The position numbers and the translations under genes were made by a program. Under the pieces are notes generated by a model. That model was not told the DNA's origin, searched no databases, and saw only the letters and a list, made by a program, of their open reading frames with translations. A stretch of 64,000 nucleotides of DNA from Macrostomum hystrix (taxonomy: Eukaryota; Platyhelminthes; Macrostomidae). Of this stretch, positions 12,001 to 22,913 are shown one piece after another (positions within the stretch are counted from its first letter, which is position 1; each line of letters begins with the position of its first letter). The stretch is from the NCBI GenBank assembly GCA_950097015.1, contig CATNEN010000029.1, positions 1,611,001 to 1,675,000 on the forward strand, in the 5' to 3' direction.

Positions 12001-13930
12001 AGCTTCATGATCCAGCCTGTGATGTCATTGGTTCAATGATCCCGACTGATTTAGTAACGAATCTCACATGTGATCCTAATCATTCTAGCTATGATCCCTA
12101 TTGATGATCCCATTAATTCTCAACTGTGATCCCATCCTTAATATTCTAAATTTCTAATGTCTGCTTGTTCGTTGCATGTAACGCTCTAGAGATTGATAGC
12201 TCAATTGATTGATCAATTTTTAGGCGTTTTCGCCAAAAATATTTTTTAACAAGGATTAGACCATTAGTTTTTATATTAGTGTGTCTCAAAAACTAATAAA
12301 TTGACACAAAAAATGCGTTCACTGTTCGAGCGAACGCATTATCCGATTTTCGCGATTCTTTCACTAAAATACTCGCCTTCTCGACGAGATGGTACATGTT
12401 AATTTTCTGATAATTAACTTTATTCTGAAGGCATTAAATATTCGAAAAAGCAGTTATTGTCTGCTATATTATTATGGTAATTTTTCATATTAAGAATAGA
12501 TTTCGTCCGTGCTTTTCTCGCCTGCGAGTGTGTTGGCAGATCAGAGGGCCCGCTACTCTCGGGCAATATTTCAATAGGTAAAACGTACATATAACAGATT
12601 TATTTATTGATCTATTTATTGTCAAACATATTGTCGATTTCAATCATTGTGCTGCTTTCTTATCATCTATCTCCAAAGTTGAGTACTTTTGTGTTTTACA
12701 GATGGCAGGTCAAATTCAGCATCCAGTTTTGTTACTGCTTCATTTTCTTTCAATATTTTATCATCAACAGTTAAGAAAGTAAGTAACTGTTTTCTAATTT
12801 CATTTTTATTAAGCTCTTTTTGAACAAGAGTTTTAATATATTATTATCAATTCAAAAGGAAGGACAGATTTTTTCGAGCATAGTACGAGCTATATGCACA
12901 TTTTGCTCCATATTTTGAGAGCATAAGATTTCAAAAAAGGAAAACATGAAATTGGTGTAGCATAAATTTTTCGACCGGACAGCATAAATTATCGAGGGAA
13001 CTTCATCAAATGTCGAGAGTAGCATTGCTCGTATTTATTGAGGGGATATCAAGAGAATATAAGCATAGTATTGAAGCATATGTAATCCCAGTTTTTCGGT
13101 ATCTCAGTCTGACTCGAATTTACCTTCTATTTGATCTGCCTGCCACTATCACTAGGATGTTAGAATCATTCTAATCAATAGCCTGATTGCTATTTTTCCC
13201 AACAGCACTGTCCCCTAATTGCTAAATGCAATACAGGGAAATCAAAGCTGAAACTTTTCTTTTTTAAGCGTAGATTATCAAAGTTCAACAGCTGCTTGTG
13301 TCACCTGATAGTTTTACAATCCGTGTAGTTGGCTATTTTTATACCACTACAAGCTAAATGCAAAGCGATATTTGTCTGCCTAAGTTTTGTCACGTTTTGT
13401 GGCCCTCTTGAGCAGTAATTTCTCTTTCTTGGAATTAACTAAGGTCAGCTGATGTTCAATTGGCATATTTTTATGCCTGCACGATCGAAGTTTACTGGTT
13501 TAAACAATATTTCATTGATTCATTGATTTTCGACCTCATTGAAATTACAATAAAAAGTAAAATATCAACCATACTTTTCCGCCATTTTCTAATTGGTAAA
13601 GCGATGCTATTTTTGTCTCCTAGCACACATGGAATGAAGATTGCCAACTCGCTTGATCCTCTGGTAACTGTTTTCTAGTTTTCTAGATTTTTATTGCTTT
13701 TTATGATTTAGGAAGAATCTACACTACTATTTATATCTGGGAATATAATAATGAGAAATATTAACTGTTTTGCCAGAATTCATTAAAACATTTTTTTAAT
13801 TTCTGGCTTTTTTTGCTAAAACGACCTACAAATGTCCACTGACCTCTTTTTTTTTATTCTAATGTTCTAGCTATAAAAATAATTTCCTTGTTCAAATAAA
13901 TCGTACCACACGGCAAACTTTTGAATTAAG
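12001..13930. other. AT-rich intergenic stretch
   Basis: No coding homology is visible on either strand, even though the fascin exon at 13941-14219 points this way and would need a further exon. An AATAAA at 12295-12300 may be the folate receptor polyadenylation signal. Confidence 0.4.
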
Positions 13931-13940
13931 TAATGGCTAC

Positions 13941-14219
13941 CTGCGGGTGCAGCGCCAGATGGCAGGTCCACCAAGCTGGCGCCTTGGCGAAGCAGTGCAG
14001 CCGGTCCTCCTCCCCGGCCAGGTAGTAGCCGTATTGCAGGCTGCGCAGAGCCCACAGCCGGGCGTCGCGGCTGTTTCGCTCCACCAGAAAGCGCTCCTCG
14101 ACGCCCGGTTTCTCCCGGCTGCAGGCGACATTTCCGTCTGAATCGGCCGACAGAAATCGGCCCAGATGCGACCTGAAGTACAGGCACTGGCTCGCGCCAT
14201 CCTGGACAGCCACCCAGGT
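13941..14219 (-). CDS. FSCN: Fascin, single internal exon
   Basis: The exon encodes 93 residues of an actin-bundling fascin beta-trefoil. It starts at TWVAVQDGASQCLYFRSHLG, passes through DSDGNVACSREKPGVEERFLVE and GEEDRLHCFAKAPAWWTCH, and ends at LALHPQ. Fascin cross-links parallel actin filaments in filopodia and microvilli. The donor after HPQ is a good GTAGCC (13940-13935) at a position matching the family's HPQ|V. The acceptor is CCAG at 14221-14220. The exon has no stop or frameshift. No other fascin exon is visible on either side, although about 90% of the protein is missing. Its upstream side abuts a LINE RNase H with which it shares a continuous reading frame. It may be one exon of a gene with very long introns, a captured exon, or a remnant. 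Confidence 0.8.
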
Positions 14220-14221
14220 CT

Positions 14222-15075
14222 GGACGCCGCAGTGCGCTGGGACCCAGAAGAAATTGATCGCGGTCATCTCCGCTGTGAAGCTGCTGCAAAGCGCTCTTGC
14301 GGCCGCGTGGTCCTCCTTATCCTGTGCCTCCCATTGCGCGATTGCCGCCCCTCTTCCGTTTCGAGTGCCCTCCAGGGCAGAGCCGTCCGTCCAAATGACG
14401 TGCGGGGCCACGCGAAGGCGGGCCCCGGTAGGCTCGGCCAGCTCGGCGCGTGCGGTGGACAGCATGTGGCGGCTGCAGATGTGTGCGAGGCTGGTGTCGA
14501 AGGAGACCCGGCTATCCTCGATCGTCCAGGGGGCCGGGCCGAGCGGTTGCGGTGCTCTCGGTAGACTGTCGAGTTCGGCCGTTCAGTCGAGTTTTAGGGC
14601 GGCTCTGCGCCAGCAGTTCCTGAAAGGGCGCTCCGCCTCCTGAAGGGCGCCAATGTTGCGGTTGCGCTGTCCCGCGGTGTTGTTGTTCGCGTTGCGGGCC
14701 TGTCTACGCTGGGATGCCTCAAAGTTGCGGTTCTTAAGCCTGGGTCGGACGGTCGCTTCGGTGACGGCCTGCGAGGGTGAGCCGCCCGGGAGCCGCGCCA
14801 TTCTCTCCCGAAGGCAGCAGGCTCTCTCAGCGGTGGCAAATTGGCCACGGCCAGCAGCTTCGACGTCTCGGTCGGTTGTACGCAACCGGTAATGAGTCGG
14901 GCGCAGGCATTCTATTGACGGTCGGCCAGAAGGCGGGCGCTGGGCGCGGCGCAGTTGTACCAGGTGCCGCTGCCGTAGTCAGCAACCGCTCGGCAGGTTG
15001 CGATTTAAGCGGCGCGCAGGGTTTGCTGGTTAGCGCCCGTCTGCCGGCTGGCGAGCATTTGTATAATATCTAATA
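14222..15075 (-). mobile_element. Decayed non-LTR retrotransposon (LINE), RT end plus RNase H
   Basis: Read on the minus strand, about 14910-14830 resembles the region after the reverse-transcriptase fingers (ARLITGCVQPTETSKLLAV, then LPPLRE). From about 14560 down there is an RNase H domain: VIWTDGSALEGTRNGRGAAI, then CSSFTAEMTAI, then FFWVPAHCGV. Stops and frame changes separate the RT and RNase H parts. About 45 residues, including a catalytic Asp, are missing between TAEMTAI and WVPAHCGV. It belongs to a LINE clade with C-terminal RNase H. It is clearly inactive. Confidence 0.75.
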
Positions 15076-15080
15076 GGCGC

Positions 15081-15530
15081 ATGTCACTATCATGAACGGT
15101 GGATGGCGCTAGCTGGCACTCGATACTCTGGGACAGCAAATTAGAACAACTTTTTCTGACGGTCCGATGATCAGAACGTTTCTGTCAGATGCACAGTCTC
15201 TTTATATACTCACTATTCAGTGTACAGGCCAGTCGGCACTGGCACAGATCGTGGGAGGCCCACCCTCCTCCGCCTTGATTAATTAAGCTGAGATTGTCGT
15301 CCCAGTGGGAACCTAAGAGACTGGGCTGGGTCTGTGAGCTTTATCTAGAAATTAATGGACCTATGGCCTATCTGGCATTGTCTAAGGCCGGCTTTTGCTC
15401 TGGTAAACTGCCGTCTTTCTCTCCAAGGCCTGCAGTGCTGTAATCTTGTCAAATCCGCAAATCTGTTCTTTTACAAATGGTTAACATATTTTAAGATAAT
15501 TAAACTCAAATAAACGAACGTATGAACGTA
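15081..15530. other. Non-coding stretch upstream of syntaxin-6-like gene
   Basis: I see no gene, repeat or element here. It separates the LINE fragment from a GT-rich microsatellite. Confidence 0.4.
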
Positions 15531-15534
15531 AAAG

Positions 15535-15667
15535 TACGGAGTGTGCGTGTGTGCTTTTGCGCGTGTGCGCGTGCGCGTGTGCACATATGTGTGTGTGCTT
15601 GTGTGCACATATGTGTGTGTTCTTGTGTGTGTGTGCTTGTGTGTGTGTGCTTGTGTGCACATATGTG
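15535..15667. repeat. GT-rich microsatellite
   Basis: Alternating purine/pyrimidine tract of GTGTGTGC and GTGTGCACATATGTGTG blocks. It contains several CACATATGTG palindromes and is of the kind that can adopt left-handed DNA. Confidence 0.9.
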
Positions 15668-15997
15668 TAATATACCTTGCAGAAAACTCAAAAAGAATAA
15701 ATTGGAAATCTGAGAATTCTGACTGAGCTACGAGCTTTGAAGCCACGCAGTTTGGTCAGGCGTGATAGTAAAGGTGTGTCTGGAGTCAGTCGCACAGGCT
15801 TTGCTGCTTCTTACAGGTCTGCAGGGGAATCTCCGAGGCTGATTAGATAATGTGCAATCTCTCTCTGCATTATTTATTTTTTCATTGCACTCCAAACTAG
15901 GGACACCTGGCCATTTTGACAGGCATGAGACAACTTTGAGCACAGAAAAAACATGACTAGGACTAATCTTGCTCCAAACAGCAACCAGATTGAAGGC

Positions 15998-16837
15998 ATG
16001 ACAGATCCGTTCATGTTGGATCAGCAGCAGGCTGACACTGCGGAACAGCGCCTGCTAGCAACCGCGGACGATTGGCGAGCTATGCGACAGCTTCGTGACG
16101 CAGGCTCACGGACTGAGGCAATGGAGCACAGTCTCCAGGTTCTAAAGGGTGAGCTGGCTTTGAGCTTCCCGGCTTTCTTGCTCTGCATCAGCACTATAGT
16201 TTGATTGTCGAATGACAATTTTAAACCAGCAGGCTCCGTCCGAAGCGACGTCAATTGGAGCTTTGAGGAGCTCGACGAGACGCTGCAGCTGTTGGAGCGA
16301 CTCGCCGACGCCCAGAATGATCTGGAGAATTCAAAATCGCGCCCAATTTTATTAGAAGAATCGCGTAAAATCGTCGTCAAATTAGAAAGTGAAGCGGGCC
16401 TAGCGCCTGCACCAGCCGTGTTGTTGATGAAGAACGGGGCATCTGCTGAACTGCCGACGACTTCCACTATAGACGAGCAGGTAGATAAAAAGAAAGAAAA
16501 TTATGTGGTGCTCCAATGTGCCAGTCTGTGGAGCTTCAGTGTGTCAGTCTGTGGAGCCTCAGTGTGTCAGTCTGTGGAGCTTCAGTGTGTCAGTCTGTGG
16601 AGCTTCAGTGTGTCAGTCTGTGGAGCTTCAGTGTGTCAGTCTGTGGAGCTTCAGTGTGTCAGTCTGTGGAGCTTCAGTGTGTCAGTCTGTGGAGCTTCAG
16701 TGTGTCAGTCTGTGGAGCTTCAGTGTGTCAGTCTGTGGAGCTTCAGTGTGTCAGTCTGTGGAGCTTCAGTTTATTGCCATAATCCCGTGACTTAGTCGAC
16801 CAACCTCAAGAATTCAGAGGCTCAGAATACTAAATTA

Positions 16838-16882
<45 letters not shown>

Positions 16883-17203
16883 CAACAACAACAAAAACAG
16901 GATCAGCCTCAGAAGAAGAGAGTATCTTGGCAGCGGCACACGCGAGCCCCTGACGGCGAAGTGCGACAGCTGGACTCGGGCGAAGGTCGCGCGTGCGACT
17001 ACACGAAGTCGAGACTGAAGCGACTGGTGGTCATGCTGTGCCGCCACCGGCTGTGGCTATCGATCAGTCTGGTGGTAGCTCTCGTACTTATGGTACTATT
17101 CGCCCTGTCTATGGCCAAATCGCGAAGGATCAATAGATACTCGTACGCTGCCAAAATGAACGCATCACAATCGGTGCTTACTACTACCGCTCCTAGTCAG
17201 TAG
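15998..17203 (+). CDS. Syntaxin-6-like membrane protein lacking a SNARE motif
   Basis: Three exons, 15998-16148, 16233-16480 and 16841-17203, join with matching phases (253 residues). I start at the ATG giving MTDPFML because syntaxin-6 proteins begin MEDPF; an in-frame ATG at 15953 would add 15 residues. The N-terminal ~115 residues match the syntaxin-6/10 N-terminal three-helix domain, best in VNWSFEELDETLQLLERL and LLEESRKIVVKLE. Family members are endosome/trans-Golgi t-SNAREs, but here no SNARE heptad region is present. The third exon gives a ~20-residue glutamine tract, a basic linker (QKKRVSWQRH) and one membrane segment (LWLSISLVVALVLMVLFALS), then 28 residues that would face the lumen. 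It could be a regulator of vesicle fusion. A missed SNARE exon is unlikely because the introns are short. Confidence 0.65.
16510..16772. repeat. 23-bp minisatellite in syntaxin-6-like intron
   Basis: About 11 near-perfect copies of a 23-bp unit (AGTCTGTGGAGCTTCAGTG plus TGTC) make up most of the 360-bp second intron. They begin about 25 bp after the donor GTAGAT at 16481. Confidence 0.95.
16841..16902 (+). repeat. CAG/CAA tract encoding polyglutamine
   Basis: A run of CAG codons, later CAA, at the start of the third exon of the syntaxin-6-like gene. It encodes about 20 glutamines, interrupted by two lysines. It directly follows the acceptor TTACAG. Confidence 0.85.
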
Positions 17204-17306
17204 TGTAGTACGCAACCATCGCAGAATTTGTAAAATAATTTTTGTAAATATCATTGTCTCAGAAAAAATTATTTTAACAAACCAGTTCTTTAAAAAATTC
17301 GATATA

Positions 17307-17312
17307 AATAAA
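17307..17312 (+). terminator. Polyadenylation signal, syntaxin-6-like gene
   Basis: AATAAA lies about 100 bp after the stop codon in AT-rich DNA and is the first such hexamer downstream. Confidence 0.55.
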
Positions 17313-17349
17313 AGGTACAAAACATTATTTTCTTTTTATTTTGTTGGTG

Positions 17350-17490
17350 CTTATTTAAAGGCTGGGTGAATTGAAACAATGCAGAGTAAAGTGTCTTGCT
17401 TAATGACACAAATTGTTCCAAGGGAGTCAGGAATCGAACCCCCGACGTTCAAGTCGTGAGTCCTTTGATCTAACCACAAGGTACAGTCAT
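17350..17490 (-). mobile_element. tRNA-derived SINE, 5' part, minus strand
   Basis: The minus strand reads a tRNA-like head with B box GGGTTCGATTCCTGACTCC. It continues with AACAATTTGTGTC and AAGCAAGACACTTTACTCTG, then AATTCACCCAGC. The same order occurs on + at 58.45-58.6 kb. The 3' body and tail of the family are missing here. Confidence 0.75.
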
Positions 17491-18080
17491 ACAATGCTAC
17501 TCGAGAAAGTTGTTTTGGCTAATTCAGCATCGAACTTAGCGGTTCAGATATTATACAAAAACATAGGATTCGAACCACTGCCCAGCCTTGGCGAATGAAG
17601 GTCAAACAATGGGCGATGGTGTTCGACCACTATCAAAGCGCAAATGTGCATGGAAAGTAGCAATTTTTTACACGCACCTTTTGACTGATCGGTTTGAACT
17701 TTTACAAGGCTAAGGCCTAAAGACAAATTTGACTGTTGATTGTGGAGCAATAAAATAATGATTTCTAGGCGACACCAGTGAAAGAGGGTGGAATTTCATT
17801 TAATCTTGTGCAACAAAAATGCGGCATTAGGTAAAAGTATTATCGCTCCTACAGTACGCCTAAAGAACTCGGAGCTTCACTTGAGGGTAACATTATTAAT
17901 TCTTCAGGTCAGCTTAGCCAATGTGACCGAACTTCGTTGAAAAAGTGATGTCACAGCGTACGGCTGTTCAGTCCATGGACTGGGGGGACGCTACAACTGC
18001 CCTCAATTTCTTGAAATCAATTTCCATTGGCCACTCAAACTTTACAATTTTCTTGTCTGTGTGTTCAAAAGCAATAAAAA
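17491..18080. other. Intergenic stretch between SINE copies
   Basis: No gene found. A B-box-like word on the minus strand (GTGGTTCGAATCC, about 17566-17578) may be a further worn tRNA-like head, but nothing else supports it. Confidence 0.3.
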
Positions 18081-18084
18081 TTGC

Positions 18085-18310
18085 TTTTAGACCAGTGCAT
18101 GGTCAAGAGCTTCTGAGGTCGAGAGTTCGATTCTCAACCCAAACGAAGGCATCAGCAAGATGCGAGTAATTCATTCCCCGGCGCTTTAATTTATCCCCTC
18201 CCCAGTCTATGGACTGAAAAGCTGTGTACAGTCTTCGGAAGCGCCATTGAATAGCTGCGGCTGTGCCAATTGTTGCATTTCTATCTACCTGTTCATTTGC
18301 AATTAAACAT
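18085..18310 (+). mobile_element. tRNA-derived SINE, diverged copy
   Basis: A B-box word (GAGTTCGATTCTCAACC, about 18122) is followed by CCCCAGTCTATGGACTGAA and GAATAGCTGCGGCTGTGCC. Both match the 3' body of the SINE at 58.5 kb (CCCCAGTCCATGGACTGAA and CAATAGCTGCGGCTGTGC). The middle differs. Confidence 0.65.
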
Positions 18311-18890
18311 TCTCTACAGGTAACATTCCTAAAAATTTACCGAGACAAGCAATCGACTCAATCGAACTTTAAGAATCATACGAGTATTTTGTTCCAAAAC
18401 TTAAAAACAGAGCTCACTATTATTATTTGAAAACATTCTTTCTGTTTTGAAACAGTCTTCGTACAGTTTAAAAAAATAGAGGATACAATAATTAGATAAA
18501 TAAGATAAGATTTTTTTTAGCTTTGAGTCATTTCAATTTCGGTTCAAACAAAACGTGTTGTCAAGTTAGGTTTTATATCATATTTGGCGAGCTGTGCCAA
18601 CAGTGAAAATCTGTCAAAGCGTTTTCACTGGGTAGCAACACAGGTGACACAAGTGACTCTCTTGCTGCACACGTGCGCCCGGCGTGACTTTCAGTTTTTG
18701 TGAATCAGTACAGGAGGAATTGGAATCCACAGAGAAGTGGACTCTCGATTGCATTCACTGCTGGGCAAGATAAGAGACACTTCACCTGGCGATGGCATAT
18801 ATACAGCATCGGAAAGTGCCTGCCCTCCCTCATCAACCGAGCTTTAAGAAGCAGACTGTCCACTAAATATTTGCCAACAAGCAGCTAGCC

Positions 18891-20766
18891 ATGTCAGACG
18901 CGACCAACAGGTGAGCAAAATAATTGACGAGTACAGTTTCATCCCTTGTCTTTAACTGAAAGCTATTTGATTGGCTGACACCAAATGCAAATTCTTAACT
19001 CCACTTTGCAGCCTCGACTCCATCCACAAGCCCATTGACGTCAACGATGCGACCAACGATGATCCGGAGAAGCAGAAGCTGCCCGAACCGTCGCTGATGC
19101 CGCCAACGCAGAGGAGGACATCGCCAGCTGTTCGCATCCTGCTGATCATCTTGCGATTTGTGGCTCTGCTGGTCTGCCTGTACTTCTTCATCTGCTCCCT
19201 GGACCTCATGAGCGCGGCATTTCGCCTCCTTGGAGGTCGTCAGATTGGCGACCTGCTAGCCAACAATGTCGTGTTCGCCAATCCAGTCGCCTGCCTGATG
19301 ATGGGAGTTCTCCTGACGGTCCTTGTGCAGAGCTCGTCCACTTCGACGTCGCTCATCATCACAATGGTCGGCGCTGAGATCATCGAGCTGCGCTCATCGG
19401 TCTACATGATCATGGGCGCCAACATCGGCACCACCGTCACCAACACCATCGTCTCCCTCGGCCAGATCGGCGATAGGAAGGAGATGGAACGAGCCTTCGC
19501 CGGCGCCACTGTGCACGACATGTTCAACTGGTTGACCGTGCTGGTCCTGCTACCCGTGGAGATGGCCAGCGGAGCTCTCTACCACCTGACAGGACTCATC
19601 GTGAGCAGCAACTCAAACAGCACTTCCAGTGTGTCCAGCCCACCAGACTTTCTCAAAGTTATCATTTCGCCTCTCACTGACCTGGTGGTCCGCCTAGATA
19701 GTAAACTGTTAAGGGACCCGGAGCTTCTGCGCAACAGCAGCACTCTGTTGAAAGTCTGCTGCAAGAGTGGCAAGAACGGCACCTGCGATGAAAAATGTGA
19801 GCTTCAAAGCATTTTTAAAGCAAGACAAAATAGTCAGACCAATGACCATTTTACTCAGATTTTATCGCCAAATCTTACAACGAGAATCCGATTCGTCTTC
19901 CAGGCGCCTTCATGTTCATGGATGTGGCTGGCCACTGGGCGGACGCTGCCATCGGAGGCATCCTGCTGGCCATGTCATTGGCCGCCCTCATCGGCTGTCT
20001 GGTCGGCCTCGTGCGGATTCTCCGCTCCCTGCTGGAGGCGAAGGTCAAGACAGCCATCGAGCGAGTGACACGGACGCAGAACCGCTGTCTGAGCTTCGCC
20101 ATGGACTACATCGCCCTGCTGGTCGGCGCCTGTCTTACCATCCTCGTACAGTCCTCCTCAGTGCTGACGTCAACGCTGACGCCTCTCGTTGGCACCGGAG
20201 TCATCACCGTGGAGATAATGTACCCAATCACACTGGGCTCCAACATCGGCACCACCACCACCGGCCTCCTCGCTGCTCTTGCATCGGCCGAGGCTAGAAG
20301 CTTACAGACAGCGCTCACCCACCTGTTCTTCAACGTTATCGGTGTACTTATTTGGCTACCTGTACCATTCATGAAGAGCATTCCGATCGCACTGGCAAAG
20401 AAACTTGGCGCCGCCACAGCCGCATACCGCTGGTTCGCAATCATCTACATCCTGTTCACCTTCCTCCTGATTCCTCTGATGTTCTTCGGCCTATCGCTGG
20501 TGCACACTGTGGCTGTCTACGTCGCCTTCGGGCTGCTCGTCGCTCCCATGCTGACGGCTGGCGTCGTCAGCCTGCTGCAGTCGAAGAAGCCGCACTGGCT
20601 GCCAGCCGTCATGCGCACCTGGGACTTCCTGCCAAAACCGCTGCGGTCTCTGGAGCCCTATGACCGCCTGATGTCCTGCGTGTTCAGCTGTTGCTGCTGG
20701 AAGCGAAATCAGGTCGATATCAGCGTTGAAATCGACTGCGAGTCAAGAAAAGATTCCTCTCTATAA
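18891..20766 (+). CDS. SLC34: Sodium-dependent phosphate cotransporter, SLC34 (NaPi-II)
   Basis: Complete gene in three exons, 18891-18910, 19012-19796 and 19904-20766, with GT-AG introns and consistent phases (555 residues). SLC34 proteins take up inorganic phosphate with Na+ across apical membranes. Both inverted QSSS repeats are present (VQSSSTSTSLIITMVG and VQSSSVLTSTLTPLVG), each followed by GANIGTT or GSNIGTT. The large extracellular loop between the halves holds NSS, NGT and paired cysteines. FAGATVHDMFNWLTVLVLLP carries the Asp that distinguishes electrogenic NaPi-IIa/b from electroneutral IIc in vertebrates, so electrogenic transport is likely. The C-terminal tail has a CCC cluster (VFSCCCWKRN). 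The first exon encodes only MSDATN plus part of a serine. A related orphan tail copy lies at 22821-22913. Confidence 0.95.
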
Positions 20767-20965
20767 ACTCTGATTTATCTATTTGCAGTGTGTCATTGCA
20801 TACATAGCATCTTTTATATTGTGTTACGGGCATTATAATTATAATTGTACATGTCTTTCTTTATAATCGACTCTCATTGCGAAGAATCTTCCGCATGTCA
20901 ATTTTTTATGCTCAATACCGGTACTTTTCATTTTCTGTTATCCTACTGCTCCAATGACAAATTTA

Positions 20966-20971
20966 AATAAA
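20966..20971 (+). terminator. Polyadenylation signal, SLC34 gene
   Basis: AATAAA about 200 bp after the SLC34 stop codon, in an AT-rich 3' region. Confidence 0.6.
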
Positions 20972-20989
20972 TGAAACTTTACTTTTGCA

Positions 20990-22820
20990 TTATCATCTGT
21001 CCGAGCGTTCATGAATGTAGTAAATTGCATGAGATAATGATACATTTTTCTGCACTATTTTTTGGCGCGAGCGCTGCAATGACATTAACACTCAAAAGCC
21101 TAGTGCGATTCTATCCATTGCTATGTGCTTTAGTCTATGGGTATGAACCGCGAGGAGCAGAGTGAGAAAGCGAAGCCCCACTTCCTACCATAGACAAAAA
21201 TGTTTGTCTAAGTGTTGTAGGGCTAAATTATATTACTGCTGTCACCAAAGTTGTTACAGGCCTCTTTCTATTATATTTACTGTTTAAATGTTATTATCAA
21301 AATTGTTATAAGATTGTCACACAATATTTAATATCCGATTACTGTTATCACAGTGGTTATTAACCTATCTTATAATTTAATGCAATATAAAGCTCTTAAC
21401 TCTTAATGGTAGCGTATTTAAGTCTGAATTGGTAGCGTTTATATATAGTAACCGAGCTTTAATGTACGTATTTCATGCAATTGTATAGACTTATATATTT
21501 GCTTGTTAAGCAGGTTCTGGTTTGCAATGTTCAGTCCGCTTTTAAGGCGTTACCAATGATCTAAGGATTACAGCTCTTTCTTTATATCTCTCTTTATATC
21601 AAATGAATAACTCTTTTTATGAACACTTAATCTGAAAGATACTTATTTGAACCTTCAAGTCTTTTGGATATTTTCCGCTCTTGACAAGGTTAGTTTTCCT
21701 TCATTAAACTCCCGTGTATTTATAGTATTCTCCGAGGCCCAACTTGTAATTATAACAAATGGTTTTAATATTTGAGTGCATCAAAACAAACATTCGTGCA
21801 TTAAAACAATTGAGTGCAGTAAAACAAGTATTTATCGAAAATGATTTTTGGTTTCTAAGAAAACGTTAAATTTCAAATGCATGATACGGTATGATTACTA
21901 ATGCTTAAAATCGCCCTATTACATAAGCTATTCCTTGAATGTGGTCTACTAAACTTTAGTCTATGAACTAGAGCGACATTAATACATGTAAGGACATAAC
22001 CGCGAATCCTACGTGCGTCTTAATATCACCAAAAGTACATATCAATGTTGAATGTCTATGGTCAAACCCGATTAGTTGCAACATAAAAAGCGTGCTGTTA
22101 AGGCATTTCCGTGCTGTTAACGGGCAGCAGTAAATTGTGTGCATTAATTTCCAATTGTCTATGGTCAAAACTCAGGGGATTTTTAAAAGCTTCATGTATG
22201 AATAATTGATCCTCATTATATTTTCGCTTATTTATCATGAAGCACAATAGCCACTCAATAGCTATCTCGTGACTATCTCAATTTTACAGTCACTTTCTAA
22301 TCAAGTATAAGTGCATTCCGGGAATTGTGTCGCATTTTTTATTAAAAAAACAGTAGGCCAAGCTGTAGGCTAATTTTATGTCTGCTTGGTTGCTATTTTG
22401 CTTCATGATAAATGGACGTAAAGAAAATGAGGATCAATTATTCATGAATGAAACTTTTTAAATTCGTTGAAGAGGCATGTTTTGCAAGTTATGTTAAAAG
22501 AACAGCATTGGATCTGTTTCCAATAAAAAGTTATCAACATTTTAATGTGAACAAACGTGAAAAGTTCCTATCTCTCTAGTGCAGTTTTCTTTGAAAATGA
22601 GCCTTTGATAAATTTTCCAAGAAACGAAGTGTCCCGTCCTTCTTCTTCTAGTGGTCCTTGCTGCATGCACCTAGCTTTTTCATTGCGTGCTAAAAGTTGA
22701 CTATTTCATGGACATGAAATTAACCGCATTCTATGGAAAGTCTCCATTAATAGCTGCAATCGTAGTTTTGTCTATGGCCGTAACCAAAAATAAAGAAAGG
22801 TCGGCGAATTTTGAACTTTG
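20990..22820. other. AT-rich intergenic stretch
   Basis: No gene found. It holds several copies of the dispersed motif TTGTCTATGGYCAAA (about 21187-21202 on -, 22052-22066, 22154-22170 and 22767-22788 on +). Confidence 0.4.
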
Positions 22821-22913
22821 TCCTGCGTGTTCAGCTGTTGCTGCCCAAAGCGCAACCAGGTGGACCTGATGGTGGAGTTAGAGATCAGCAGCCACGAGAA
22901 AAGTGCTCTGTAG
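22821..22913 (+). pseudogene. Orphan copy of SLC34 C-terminal tail
   Basis: Thirty codons plus TAG reading SCVFSCCCPKRNQVDLMVEL and on to the stop. They align with the last 30 residues of the SLC34 gene 2 kb upstream (SCVFSCCCWKRNQVDISVEI). Several differences are silent, for example in RNQVD. This suggests the source evolved as a protein before being reduced to this piece. No acceptor or further SLC34 homology is seen 5' of it, so it is probably the remnant of a tandem paralogue. Confidence 0.75.

Noticed and set aside
17101-17120. Dispersed motif copy CTGTCTATGGCCAAA in the syntaxin-6-like exon
   Set aside because: It is in coding sequence just after the membrane segment (ALSMAKS), so coincidence is likely. 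I did not count it among the dispersed copies.
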